From NCBI GenBank assembly GCA_964573105.1, contig CAZNIS010000003.1, positions 110,121 through 174,120 of the forward strand: a stretch of 64,000 nucleotides of DNA. Reading direction: 5' to 3'. The translations under genes and the position numbers were made by a program. Every line of letters begins with the position of its first letter. Position 1 is the stretch's first letter. Source of the DNA: CAKZSB01 sp964573105 (lineage in GTDB: Bacteria; Pseudomonadota; Gammaproteobacteria; Granulosicoccales; Granulosicoccaceae). Below the pieces are notes generated by a model. It ran no database searches. It was not told where the DNA came from and saw only the letters and a list, made by a program, of their open reading frames with translations. Positions 1 to 8,645 of the stretch are shown here, piece after piece.

Positions 1-297
1 GCGGCGGCGCCGGTATTGGTCGCGGCCAGTTTTGGCGTGGCGTCGGCCATTCTTGCCGAGGCGACACTGAGCTTTCTGGGGCTTGGTCTGGTAGACGACC
101 CGTCCTGGGGGCAGATGCTTAATCAGGCAGTACAGTCATCGACCTTTAACTGGTGGATGGCGCTGTTTCCAGGGTTTGCGATCTTCATGACGGTGTTCTC
201 GTATAACCTGATAGGCGAGGCTCTGCGCGACGCGCTGGATCCGCTGGTGGCGGAAAACCTGGCGGCGGCGACTGATGCCCGCTCGGGTAAGGCCTAG
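1..297 (+). CDS. Peptide ABC transporter inner-membrane permease (OppC/DppC/YejE type), C-terminal fragment
   Basis: The start lies upstream of the window; frame 1 is open from base 1 and ends with TAG at 295-297, leaving about 98 residues. The segment EATLSFLGLGL is the coupling (EAA-type) loop by which binding-protein-dependent permeases contact their ATPase. It is followed by a hydrophobic stretch (WWMALFPGFAIFMTVFSYNLIGEALRD, split by the final helix) and the usual LDPL ending of OppC/DppC proteins. The next gene, a fused double ATPase, starts 3 bases after the stop, so the two very likely form one import system for oligopeptides. Substrate cannot be read from this fragment. Confidence 0.85.
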   Translation, partial: AAAPVLVAASFGVASAILAEATLSFLGLGLVDDPSWGQMLNQAVQSSTFNWWMALFPGFAIFMTVFSYNLIGEALRDALDPLVAENLAAATDARSGKA

Positions 298-300
298 CCG

Positions 301-1935
301 ATGTTGCTTGAAGTCGCGCACCTGGACACCTGCCTGCAGCTGGGCGATCAACAGGTGTCGGTGGTACGTTCGCTACAGCTGCACTTGTCGCCCGGAGAAA
401 CGCTTTGTCTGGTAGGTGAATCGGGCAGCGGTAAATCGATAACCGCGCTGTCTATCATGCGGCTGCTGCCAGCCATTGCCTCGCATCCGGCGGGCGAGAT
501 TCGATTGCGCAAGCGCGCCGATGGCGAGTCTGAAGATCTGCTGGCACTTGATCAAACAGCTCTGACCCGTATTCGCGGACGCCGAATGGCGATGATATTT
601 CAGGAGCCGATGTCATCGCTGAACCCCGTTTTCACCATTGGCGAGCAAATTGTCGAGGCGTTGCAGTTTTGCCATCCGTCGATGTCATTTTCGACCGCGC
701 GCGATATCGCGATTGCCACATTGCGGGAAGTGCAGATTGATGATGCGCAGGAACGTTTTGACGATTATCCACACAGGCTGTCAGGCGGGCAGCGACAGCG
801 TGTAATGATCGCGATGGCGCTGGTGTGCGAGCCCGATATCCTGATTGCCGATGAACCGACGACAGCGCTGGATGTGACTGTGCAGGCAGAGATTTTGGCA
901 TTGATTCAAAAGTTGCAGCGCGAACGTTCGATGGCGGTGCTTTTCATCACCCACGATCTTGGCGTCGTCGCGCAGATTGCCGATCGGGTTGCTGTGATGC
1001 GAGACGGGGAAATCGTCGAGACAGGACCGCGCGATCAGGTGTTGTTCCGGCCCGCGCACCAATACACGCGCAAGCTGCTGGCGGCATTACCGGAGAATCT
1101 ACCTGCTGTAGCCGAGGTGCCGGCCGCCGGAGAAATCCTCGCTAGCGTCGACAATCTCGCCGTGCACTTTCCCAGACGCGGTGGTCTTTTGCGAACCGTT
1201 CGCAGTGTTGTGCGCGCCGTGGATGGTGTGTCGTTACAGATCAGACGCGGCGAAATTGTGGCGCTGGTGGGTGAGTCCGGCAGTGGCAAATCCACACTTG
1301 GCCGGGCACTAGTGCGCCTGATTCAGCCCACAGCAGGGGATATCTACTTTGCGGGCACGAACGTCACCCGATTTTCGCGGCGCGAGTTTCAACCCTATCG
1401 AAGCCGTTTGCAGTTTGTTTTTCAGGATCCGTTGTCGTCACTAAACCCGCGACTAAATATCGCGACAGCACTGTGTGAACCCATGGCAGTGCACGGAATT
1501 GGCGCATCGGCCGATGAGCGGACTGAACTCGCGGCAAAATTGTTGGAAGATGTACAACTGCCGCGTGAATACCTGTGGCGTTATCCACACGAGTTTTCCG
1601 GTGGTCAGCGTCAGCGCATCGGCATTGCACGCGCGCTGGCGACCCGGCCGGAATTCATTGTCTGCGACGAGGTTACCAGTGCGCTCGATGTCTCGGTGCA
1701 GGCAGAGTTGCTGCAACTGTTGATGACCTTGCGGCGTCAGTTCAATTTGTCGCTATTGTTTATCACGCACAATATTTCGGTCGTGGAGTACATCAGTGAT
1801 AAAACTGCAGTGATGCACAAAGGCAAGCTCGTCGAGTTTGGGGCTACCGAACAGGTTTGTGGAAATCCGTCCCAGGATTACACCAGACGTTTGATCAGTG
1901 CTGTGCCTCGCATTGGTGCGGTGTCGAGTGCATAG
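301..1935 (+). CDS. Fused double ATPase of a peptide ABC importer (YejF / DppD-DppF type)
   Basis: This 544-residue protein carries two complete ABC ATPase domains in one chain. Domain 1 has Walker A GESGSGKS (39-46), signature LSGGQ (160-164) and Walker B ending in DEP (184-186). Domain 2 has a second GESGSGKS (324-331), FSGGQ near 432-436 and CDEVTSALD near 455-463. Each half ends with the oligopeptide-type C-terminal segment (PAHQYTRKLL; PSQDYTRRLI). Length and architecture match YejF (about 530 residues) rather than separate OppD and OppF. It energises the permease encoded just upstream. The ATG start is 3 bases after the permease stop, so translation is probably coupled. Confidence 0.92.
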   Translation: MLLEVAHLDTCLQLGDQQVSVVRSLQLHLSPGETLCLVGESGSGKSITALSIMRLLPAIASHPAGEIRLRKRADGESEDLLALDQTALTRIRGRRMAMIFQEPMSSLNPVFTIGEQIVEALQFCHPSMSFSTARDIAIATLREVQIDDAQERFDDYPHRLSGGQRQRVMIAMALVCEPDILIADEPTTALDVTVQAEILALIQKLQRERSMAVLFITHDLGVVAQIADRVAVMRDGEIVETGPRDQVLFRPAHQYTRKLLAALPENLPAVAEVPAAGEILASVDNLAVHFPRRGGLLRTVRSVVRAVDGVSLQIRRGEIVALVGESGSGKSTLGRALVRLIQPTAGDIYFAGTNVTRFSRREFQPYRSRLQFVFQDPLSSLNPRLNIATALCEPMAVHGIGASADERTELAAKLLEDVQLPREYLWRYPHEFSGGQRQRIGIARALATRPEFIVCDEVTSALDVSVQAELLQLLMTLRRQFNLSLLFITHNISVVEYISDKTAVMHKGKLVEFGATEQVCGNPSQDYTRRLISAVPRIGAVSSA

Positions 1936-1944
1936 GGTGGCGTC

Positions 1945-2412
1945 GTGATCGAAATAGAAAGAAAGTTTCTGGTTGCTGCCGCGGCAATGCCGCAACCTGA
2001 ACGCACGATTCAAATCCGGCAGGGCTATGTCGCCTCGCGCGACAACGTGGTATGCAGAGTGCGGCAAAAAGACGAACAGTATTATTTGTCTGTCAAAGCG
2101 AGAATTGACTCCACCAGCAACTTCGATTTCGAATATGAAATTCCCGCTGCCGATGGCGATTTGATGTTGTCCCGATTGTGCGATCGGCCACCGCTGTCGA
2201 AACGTCGTCATCACGTGGTGCACAATGACCTGCTGTGGGAGGTCGATGAATTTGAAGGTGAGAACGCGGGGCTTATTATTGCCGAAATAGAACTGCCGAG
2301 CGCTGATTACCCGGTTGAGCTGCCGGCCTGGGTGGGTGAGGAGGTCACTGACGACTATCGCTACCGGAACAGCAATCTGTATCTTGAACCCTGGTCTGGC
2401 TGGCGGGGTTAG
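1945..2412 (+). CDS. CYTH-domain protein, probable inorganic triphosphatase (TTM family)
   Basis: 155 residues. The N-terminus is MIEIERKFLV, which contains the ExExK motif (E3, E5, K7) diagnostic of CYTH/triphosphate tunnel metalloenzymes. Further charged strands typical of the tunnel follow: VCRVRQKD, YLSVKAR, EYEIP, WEVDEFEG and IAEIELPS. Small bacterial stand-alone CYTH proteins of this size hydrolyse inorganic triphosphate or related phosphoanhydrides; that activity is family knowledge, not shown here. GTG start at 1945, 9 bases after the ATPase stop, with a weak GGTGG in between. It lies downstream of the peptide transporter genes, perhaps only by read-through. Confidence 0.85.
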   Translation: MIEIERKFLVAAAAMPQPERTIQIRQGYVASRDNVVCRVRQKDEQYYLSVKARIDSTSNFDFEYEIPAADGDLMLSRLCDRPPLSKRRHHVVHNDLLWEVDEFEGENAGLIIAEIELPSADYPVELPAWVGEEVTDDYRYRNSNLYLEPWSGWRG

Positions 2413-2483
2413 CCGCCTACCTGGGCGAACTATGTATGAAGAGGCGAGAACAAGAAAATCGTCAATGTCATGAATAGTCCGGT

Positions 2484-3632
2484 CTAGCTCGGCTGCGGCA
2501 GCGCCAGATGCGTTGCAATAATCTCGCTGTAGATGTCGGTCAGTGCTTCAAGTTCATCGCAGGTAACGCGTTCGTCGACCTGATGAATGGTCGCGTTGAT
2601 CGGCCCAAGCTCGATGACCTGGGCGCCGGTCGGTGCGATGAATCGACCGTCTGATGTACCACCACTAGTGGATAGCTCGGCATCGATGCCGGTTACTTTT
2701 TTGATCGCGCGCGTAGCGATTTGCGCAAGCTCTCCAATGCCAGTCATAAACGGCTCGCCTGACAGGCGCCAGCTCAGGTCATATTTGACCTGATGGCGAT
2801 CGATCATCGATACAACGATTTCTTTTAGTTGTTCGGCGGTTACTTCTGTCGAATAGCGGAAATTAAATTTCAGCTCCAGACTGGCCGGTATGACATTGTC
2901 GGCACCGGTTCCGGCATCGATGTTGGAAATCTGAAACGTTGTGGGTGGAAAGTGCTGATTGCCGTTGTCCCATTGATAGGCGGACAGTTCATTCAATACC
3001 GGTGCGATAGTGTGTACCGGGTTTTCTGCCAGATGTGCATAGGCGACGTGACCCTGCACACCGTGTACGATCAGGTGTCCGTTCAGCGAGCCGCGCCTGC
3101 CGACTTTAATCGTATCGCCAAGCGCGCTGACGCTTGTCGGCTCGCCAACAATACACGAATCGATTTTGCAATCGCGCTCGTTCAGGTATTCAATGACGCG
3201 CCGGGTGCCATTGACGGCTGGCCCCTCTTCATCAGAGGTGATTAAAAAACCCAGTCGCGCCGGCAGTGGCTGATCGCCATTCGCCGCCAGTACACGTTCG
3301 CAGGCGACAACCATCGCCGCGATACTGCTTTTCATATCGGCCGCACCACGGCCATGCAGCATACCGTCGTCTACGGTCGCATCGAACGGCGGGTGTCGCC
3401 AATCGGCTTCGTTGCCAGGCGGCACAACATCGGTGTGGCCCGCAAACACCAGCAGTGGGCCAGAGTCACCATGTGTTGACCACAGATTGTCCACGTCGTC
3501 GAATCGCAGGTGTTGATTGTTGAATCCAAGTGCCGTCAGGCGATCGGCAATGAGTGTCTGGCAGCCGGCATCGGCGGGGGTGACTGAGCGACGCGAGATC
3601 AATGCGCGTGCGAGATCAATAGTGGCGGTCAC
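2484..3632 (-). CDS. dapE: Succinyl-diaminopimelate desuccinylase
   Basis: 382 residues, the usual DapE length (375-380). It hydrolyses N-succinyl-LL-2,6-diaminopimelate to LL-diaminopimelate in the lysine and peptidoglycan precursor pathway, using two zinc ions. Visible metal ligands and catalytic residues: H66 and D68 in FAGHTDVVPPG, D99 in GRGAADMK, E135/E136 in TSDEEGPA and E164 in VGEPTS. The substrate-binding GGTSDGRF segment lies near the C-terminus. The start is GTG, overlapping the glnD stop as GTGA, so dapE is translationally coupled behind map-glnD. dapB, another lysine-pathway gene, is in this window at 31.1 kb. Confidence 0.97.
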   Translation of the reverse strand: MTATIDLARALISRRSVTPADAGCQTLIADRLTALGFNNQHLRFDDVDNLWSTHGDSGPLLVFAGHTDVVPPGNEADWRHPPFDATVDDGMLHGRGAADMKSSIAAMVVACERVLAANGDQPLPARLGFLITSDEEGPAVNGTRRVIEYLNERDCKIDSCIVGEPTSVSALGDTIKVGRRGSLNGHLIVHGVQGHVAYAHLAENPVHTIAPVLNELSAYQWDNGNQHFPPTTFQISNIDAGTGADNVIPASLELKFNFRYSTEVTAEQLKEIVVSMIDRHQVKYDLSWRLSGEPFMTGIGELAQIATRAIKKVTGIDAELSTSGGTSDGRFIAPTGAQVIELGPINATIHQVDERVTCDELEALTDIYSEIIATHLALPQPS

Positions 3633-6391
3633 GATTCTTCGGTGAGGTAGCGGGTTAGCGATTCGTGCAGCAGCGTTAGCTGGTGGTGATCGGTGATCTT
3701 GCCATTGCTGCTGTCTTGCAGGTGAAAGACATCCTCTGCCTTTTCACCGAATGTAGCGATATTTGCGGCGATCACGCGGACGTTACTTTCGGCCAGCGCA
3801 TGGCCGATCAGGCTGAGCAGGCCGGGCCGATCGATGGCGGTGATAGCAAGGCTAGTGTAATTCGTGTCATCGTCGTTGGTAAATTCTATGATGGGCTCGA
3901 AAGTGAAGTGTTGGAGCCGATGCGGTGCGGGCAGGGGAGCCGGCGTCTTGTCGTCTTCGCCATCTGCCAGTGCGGTTACAAGGCTTTCGCGTATCGCGCT
4001 GGCGCGACTTTGTTCGGTGATCGGGCTGCCGTCTCGATCGAGGACAAAAAAGGTATCCAGCGCCTTGCCGCTGAGAGAGGTCATGATTTGCGCGTTGACG
4101 ATCGTTAAACCCAGTCGGTCGAGCACCGCTGCCACGGTTGCGAACAGGTTTTCTCGATCGTCGGTGTGAATGAGTATTTCAGTAGAGCCGCGCTCGACAG
4201 TATGACGCAGTGCTATCAGCGGCGTGCGCCCCTTGTGCGCTGCGATGGTCTCAGTGTGCCAACGGATCTCGTCCGCGCTGTAGCGTAAAAAGTAGGTGTC
4301 GAGCCAGTCTTTCCAGTAGCGCTCGATCTTGCTGGCGGACATTTTACTCTGGCTCAACTGCTCGCGAGCCATGGCCTTTTTTTCCTGGATCAGGTCGAGC
4401 TTGTCGATTGGATTGTCCAGTCCTCTGGCCAGTGCGTGCTGGGTGTTGTCGTAGAGTTGTCGCAGCAGATTTTCTTTCCAGCTGTTCCACAGCTCGGGAT
4501 TGGTGCCGCGAATGTCCGCCACCGTGAGCAGATAGAGAAAATCCAGATAGCGTTGCGAGCCGACCAGGCTTGCGAATGTCTGTACCACCTGTGGATCGGA
4601 TATGTCTTTGCGCTGGGCTGTCATCGACATATCCAGATGATGTCGAATGGTCCACACCACCAGGCGCGAATCGGCGGCGTTCATACCGTGGTGCTTGCAG
4701 AAGTAGTCGGCATCCTCGGCACCGAGTATCGAGTGATCACCGCCGCGGCCTTTGGCGATGTCGTGAAACAGCGCGATGATATACAGCAGCTCGGGTTTGT
4801 CGACCGTCTCCATGATCGCCGAACAGTGCGGAAACTCATCGCAGTGTTGTGGCAGTGCAAATCGACGCAGGTTGCGAATCACCATGATCGTGTGTTCATC
4901 TACCGTGTAGATGTGGAAGAGGTCGTACTGCATGCGCCCGACGATTTTCTCGAACGCCGGCAGGTAGCCTGCCAGCACCCCGTAGCGATTCATCATTCGG
5001 AGTTTGCGGGTGATCTTTTGCGGTTCACGAAAAAGCTGCATGAACAGGTCGCGCGCAATCATGTCAGCGCGAAACGCGCCGTCGATCAGGTGCAGGTGGC
5101 TGCGCAACAAGCGCAGGGTATTGGCCCCGATGCCCTGAATGTCATCGTGGGCGGCATACACCTGGAACAGTTCCAGAATCGCCGGCGGGTAGTTCTCGAA
5201 AACTTGTGAGTGAGCCGCCTCAAGGTAGTGGTTGCGTGCCACGAACCTTTTGTTCAGTGTGGTTTCTGCATGGCTGGATCCGGGGACAAACGTATCCTGC
5301 ATCAATTGCAACAGCATCGACGTCAGGCGTTCGAGTCGCGACACCGTTCGATAGTACTGCTGCATGAACTTTTCGATCGGCTCATTGCCGGGTTCGTCCG
5401 GGTAGCCGAATGCCAGTGCAAGGTTGCGCTGAAAATCGAACAGCAGTCGATCCTCCTTGCGCTTGCCCATGTGGTGCAGCAGAAAGCGAATGCGCCACAG
5501 ATGATTGCGACCGGCGATCAGTTCTGTCAGTTCGGATTCGGTCAGGTGTTCGTCGGCGACCAGTGCCTGCAGGTCCGGCGAGCCATGCTGACGAATCAAT
5601 AACCACTGAATGGTGTGAATGTCGCGCAGTGCGCCCGGGCTCTCTTTGAGATTCGGCTCAAGTCGATAGGCGGTGTTCTGGAACTTGATGTGGCGCTCGC
5701 GAAGCTCCTGTCGTTTGGCGATGAAAAATTCTGCCGCCGGCCAGATCTTATCGGGCGCTACCTGTTCACAAAGCTGCGCGTGCAGCGATGCGCTGCCTGC
5801 CAGCAACCGGCACTCGAGGAGATTGGTAATCGTATGTAGATCGCGGCTCGCCTCGTCTACACAGGTGGCGATGTCGCGCACGCTGTGCCCGACATCCATC
5901 CCGACATCCCACAGCGCAGTGACGAATTCGCCAATCGATGCATCCAGTTCGGTGTAGTCAGCTGCGGTCAGTATCAGGATGTCGATGTCGGACCGCGGGT
6001 GCAGCTCTTCACGGCCGTAGCCGCCAACGGCGATCAGGCTGAGCTGCGGCGGATCGCGATGCGGTATGTGGTGCGCCCATAGCCGCAACAGCAGTTGATC
6101 GGTGAACTGCGACTGACGGGCGATCAGATCAGTTGCCAGCGCGCCGTCGTGATAGGCGGCCAGCAGTAATTCGTTGCCGTTTTGCAGTGCGCTTCGGCAG
6201 GCCGCAATCGAGCAATCGGCTGCGTCGACAGCCGCCAGCTGAACATCGAGCTGATCCTGATTATCGGCGCGGCTGGTAGCGGGGGCGTGCGTGCTGATGG
6301 CGGCAACTCCCGAGGTGGAAATCAGATTTCTGTCGGCGACAGCGTCAGCAGCTCGTAACCGTCTTCGGTCACCAGCACTGTGTGTTCCCAC
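3629..6391 (-). CDS. glnD: Bifunctional uridylyltransferase / uridylyl-removing enzyme (PII sensor)
   Basis: 920 residues from the ATG. GlnD uridylylates and deuridylylates PII proteins in response to glutamine. An N-terminal nucleotidyltransferase domain shows GGYGREEL...SDIDILIL (about 123-141). The central HD domain (uridylyl removal) shows LFHDIAKGRGGDHS. Two C-terminal ACT domains (RENLFATVAAVLDRLGL and AIDRPGLLSLIGHAL) sense glutamine. The chosen ATG overlaps the 3' end of map by 70 bases and gives a protein about 30 residues longer than the enteric enzyme. The first 45 residues look non-conserved, so the true start may be a non-ATG codon further in. The dapE start overlaps its stop. 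Confidence 0.95.
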   Translation of the reverse strand: MGTHSAGDRRRLRAADAVADRNLISTSGVAAISTHAPATSRADNQDQLDVQLAAVDAADCSIAACRSALQNGNELLLAAYHDGALATDLIARQSQFTDQLLLRLWAHHIPHRDPPQLSLIAVGGYGREELHPRSDIDILILTAADYTELDASIGEFVTALWDVGMDVGHSVRDIATCVDEASRDLHTITNLLECRLLAGSASLHAQLCEQVAPDKIWPAAEFFIAKRQELRERHIKFQNTAYRLEPNLKESPGALRDIHTIQWLLIRQHGSPDLQALVADEHLTESELTELIAGRNHLWRIRFLLHHMGKRKEDRLLFDFQRNLALAFGYPDEPGNEPIEKFMQQYYRTVSRLERLTSMLLQLMQDTFVPGSSHAETTLNKRFVARNHYLEAAHSQVFENYPPAILELFQVYAAHDDIQGIGANTLRLLRSHLHLIDGAFRADMIARDLFMQLFREPQKITRKLRMMNRYGVLAGYLPAFEKIVGRMQYDLFHIYTVDEHTIMVIRNLRRFALPQHCDEFPHCSAIMETVDKPELLYIIALFHDIAKGRGGDHSILGAEDADYFCKHHGMNAADSRLVVWTIRHHLDMSMTAQRKDISDPQVVQTFASLVGSQRYLDFLYLLTVADIRGTNPELWNSWKENLLRQLYDNTQHALARGLDNPIDKLDLIQEKKAMAREQLSQSKMSASKIERYWKDWLDTYFLRYSADEIRWHTETIAAHKGRTPLIALRHTVERGSTEILIHTDDRENLFATVAAVLDRLGLTIVNAQIMTSLSGKALDTFFVLDRDGSPITEQSRASAIRESLVTALADGEDDKTPAPLPAPHRLQHFTFEPIIEFTNDDDTNYTSLAITAIDRPGLLSLIGHALAESNVRVIAANIATFGEKAEDVFHLQDSSNGKITDHHQLTLLHESLTRYLTEES

Positions 6392-7098
6392 TGGGCTGAA
6401 AGGCTGCGATCTTTGGTGACTACAGTCCAGTCATCAGCCAACAGTTTCACATGGCGTTTGCCCTGGTTGATCATGGGTTCAATGGTGAAGGTCATGCCGG
6501 CGGCGAGCGTCAGACCGGTACCTTTCGCCCCATAGTGCAGAACCTGCGGCTCCTCGTGAAACGATTTTCCGATGCCGTGGCCGCAATACTCGCGTACCAC
6601 TGAGCAACGCTCGCGCTCGGCGTAGGTCTGTATCGCGTGACCGATATCGCCCAGTGTCGCTCCGGGTTTGACCACCGCAATCCCCCTGTTGAGGCTCTCC
6701 AGTGCGACATCGCAAATTCGCCGCCCTTTGATGCTTGGCTCGCCAACATGAAACATGCGGCTGGTATCGCCGTGGTAGCCATCCTTAATGACTGTGACGT
6801 CAATGTTGATAATGTCTGTCTTCTTCAGCACTCGATCACTGGGAATGCCGTGACAAACCTGGTGGTTGATCGATGTACAGATCGATTTCGGAAAGCCGCG
6901 ATAGTTCAGCGGGGCGGGCGTTGCACCGAGTTTGGCGGTAATGTACTCGTGGCACAGTGTGTCGAGTTCTTCGGTGGTCACACCAGGCTTTACGTGCTCG
7001 GTAATCATATCGAGCACCTCCGCCGCCATTCGGCCGGCAACGCGCATGTGTTCGACATCGGCCGGTGTCTTGATCGGGACTGAAAGTGGCGGAACCAT
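6322..7098 (-). CDS. map: Methionine aminopeptidase, type I
   Basis: 258 residues, slightly shorter than E. coli Map (264). It removes the initiator methionine from nascent proteins using a dinuclear metal centre. Visible family motifs: CHGIPSD, the metal-binding NIDVTVIKDGYHGDTSRMF segment with its two aspartates, EYCGHGIGKSFHEEPQ with the ligand and substrate histidines, and TIEPMIN and EHTVLVT with the glutamate ligands. It begins the minus-strand map-glnD-dapE unit and is divergent from rpsB, the same map/rpsB divergence seen in E. coli. The 496-base gap to rpsB should carry both promoters. Confidence 0.97.
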   Translation of the reverse strand: MVPPLSVPIKTPADVEHMRVAGRMAAEVLDMITEHVKPGVTTEELDTLCHEYITAKLGATPAPLNYRGFPKSICTSINHQVCHGIPSDRVLKKTDIINIDVTVIKDGYHGDTSRMFHVGEPSIKGRRICDVALESLNRGIAVVKPGATLGDIGHAIQTYAERERCSVVREYCGHGIGKSFHEEPQVLHYGAKGTGLTLAAGMTFTIEPMINQGKRHVKLLADDWTVVTKDRSLSAQWEHTVLVTEDGYELLTLSPTEI

Positions 7099-7594
7099 CG
7101 AGTGGGTGTGTCCTGAGTGGGGAGAGCCCTATTGTCGCCTGTATGGCAGGCATATGGAACCGGTTTGCAATGCTGCTGGCATCATTTTTGGTGGGGCAGC
7201 TACATAGCGGACGGCGCTGGCTTGTCGGGCATCGTTTCCAGCAGTTCGATCGTAGTTGTCTCGAGCGTCAGGCTTACTCCCATCGCTGCCCGTTAAACCT
7301 CGCGCCTTCTTGCGAGCGCAGTGCGGCGAATTGCGCCGTGCGGTCATGTCCGGGCTGAACCTGCAGGCGCCGGGCTGTTGTCCGGAATCGCCGCCGCAAG
7401 ATTCCCGTCAGGGTATGGATAAGTGGTGAAAAGTCACATATAATTGGCGGTTAACTGGTTGAAAGACCAGAAAACCATGGTGGCCTATCGCCATCAAATT
7501 CTCACGCTCCTGCAAACCTGTCTGTCGGGTGCTCGCCTTGTGCGGGTTGGCAACGGGATGGAGCGGAGGCTCAACCCAACACAAAGAGAAAATC
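7099..7594. other. Divergent map / rpsB intergenic region with rpsB leader
   Basis: 496 bases with no convincing gene. The right-hand part holds a good -10 (TATAAT at 7439-7444) for rpsB and a transcribed leader of roughly 145 bases. Possible leader hairpins are CTGGT/ACCAG (7455-7459 with 7466-7470) and GGGTTG/CAACCC (7544-7549 with 7572-7577); the second encloses a GGAGCGGAGG tract. In enteric gammaproteobacteria the rpsB leader is the target of autoregulation by S2, so a similar role is plausible but not shown. The left-hand part presumably contains the map promoter; I could not pick it out. Confidence 0.5.
7416..7444 (+). promoter_or_regulatory. Candidate rpsB promoter
   Basis: A perfect -10 hexamer TATAAT lies at 7439-7444. 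The matching -35 position with a 17-base spacer (7416-7421, TGGATA) is a poor match, so the promoter is assigned mainly on the -10 and its place about 150 bases before rpsB. Confidence 0.5.
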
Positions 7595-8521
7595 ATGTCC
7601 AAAGTCAGTATGCGGCAAATGCTCGAAGCCGGCGTGCATTTCGGCCATCAAACACGTTTCTGGTGCCCCAAGATGGCACCCTACATCTACGGTGAGCGCA
7701 ACCGGATTCATATCTTCAACCTCGAAAGCACCGTTCCGGCGCTGGACGATGCGTTGAATTTCCTCGGCAAGTTGTCATCCAAAAATGGCCGCATTTTGTT
7801 CGTCGGCACCAAACGAGCCGCGCGCGAGGCAATCAAGGAAGCGGCGAGTGCCTGTAACATGCCGTATGTGAACCGGCGGTGGCCTGGCGGCATGATGACC
7901 AACTTCAAAACCGTCAAACAGTCGGTCAAGCGCATGCTTGAACTCGAAGAAATGTTTTCCAGCGGTGGCGAAGAGCGTCTAAGCAAGAAAGAGGCGCTGA
8001 CGCTGCGTCGCGAGCTGGAAAAACTCGAAAAGAGTCTCGGTGGAATCAAAAAGATGGAGCGTCTGCCTGATGCGTTGTTCGTGATCGATACCGGGCACGA
8101 GAAAATCGCGATCGCTGAGGCTCGCAAGCTGGGAATCCCAATCGTCGCCGTCGTCGATAGCAATAATTCGCCCGACGACATCGACTACGTGATCCCCGGC
8201 AACGACGACGCCGTGCGCGCAATTCAGCTGTTTTCCGATGCGGCTGCAGACGCTGTGCAAAACGGCAAGACCTCCGGCGCGGTAGGCAAGTCTGGAGAGT
8301 TCGTCGAAGAGCAACCCGCCGCCGCTGCACCGGCTGCTGAGCCCGCTGCAGAAGCACCTGCAGAGCCAGCGCCCGCAGCCGCAGAAGCGCCAGCTGCAGT
8401 AGCGGAAGCACCCGCACCCGCACCCGCTGCGGACGCAGCGCCGGCGGCCGCTGCAGAACCGGCAGCCGCTCCCGAAGCCACCGCCCCGGCTGCGGACGAC
8501 GCGAGCAAGCCGGAAGCCTGA
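7595..8521 (+). CDS. rpsB: 30S ribosomal protein S2, with a long Ala/Pro/Glu tail
   Basis: 308 residues from ATG 7595. The frame stays open further upstream, but MSKVSMRQMLEAGVHFGHQT is the conserved S2 N-terminus. The S2 core runs to about residue 235 (NRRWPGGMMTNF, DALFVIDTGHEKIAIAEA, GIPIVAVVDSN, DYVIPGNDDA). Residues 241-308 are an added low-complexity tail of alanine, proline and glutamate, ending DDASKPEA; E. coli S2 stops at 241. S2 binds late in 30S assembly and helps recruit S1. tsf follows after 124 bases that hold two hairpins, and the two are normally cotranscribed. The start has only a weak purine-rich ribosome site (AAAGAGAA). Confidence 0.97.
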   Translation: MSKVSMRQMLEAGVHFGHQTRFWCPKMAPYIYGERNRIHIFNLESTVPALDDALNFLGKLSSKNGRILFVGTKRAAREAIKEAASACNMPYVNRRWPGGMMTNFKTVKQSVKRMLELEEMFSSGGEERLSKKEALTLRRELEKLEKSLGGIKKMERLPDALFVIDTGHEKIAIAEARKLGIPIVAVVDSNNSPDDIDYVIPGNDDAVRAIQLFSDAAADAVQNGKTSGAVGKSGEFVEEQPAAAAPAAEPAAEAPAEPAPAAAEAPAAVAEAPAPAPAADAAPAAAAEPAAAPEATAPAADDASKPEA

Positions 8522-8528
8522 CGCTCGA

Positions 8529-8566
8529 CAGGCTTTGAAGCCTGCGCCCCTGCCAGGTCGGCAGGG
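8529..8566 (+). promoter_or_regulatory. Tandem hairpins between rpsB and tsf
   Basis: Two adjacent stem-loops follow the rpsB stop: CAGGCT-TTGA-AGCCTG (8529-8544) and CCCTGCC-AGGTC-GGCAGGG (8548-8566). Neither is followed by a T run, so they look more like an attenuator or mRNA-processing/stability element than a full terminator. Confidence 0.55.
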
Positions 8567-8645
8567 CGTGCGGGACTAACCAGCATTCTTTCACGATCGG
8601 GTTAATGGTATCCGATGTCGTGTAATACAGGATAAATCACAGACA

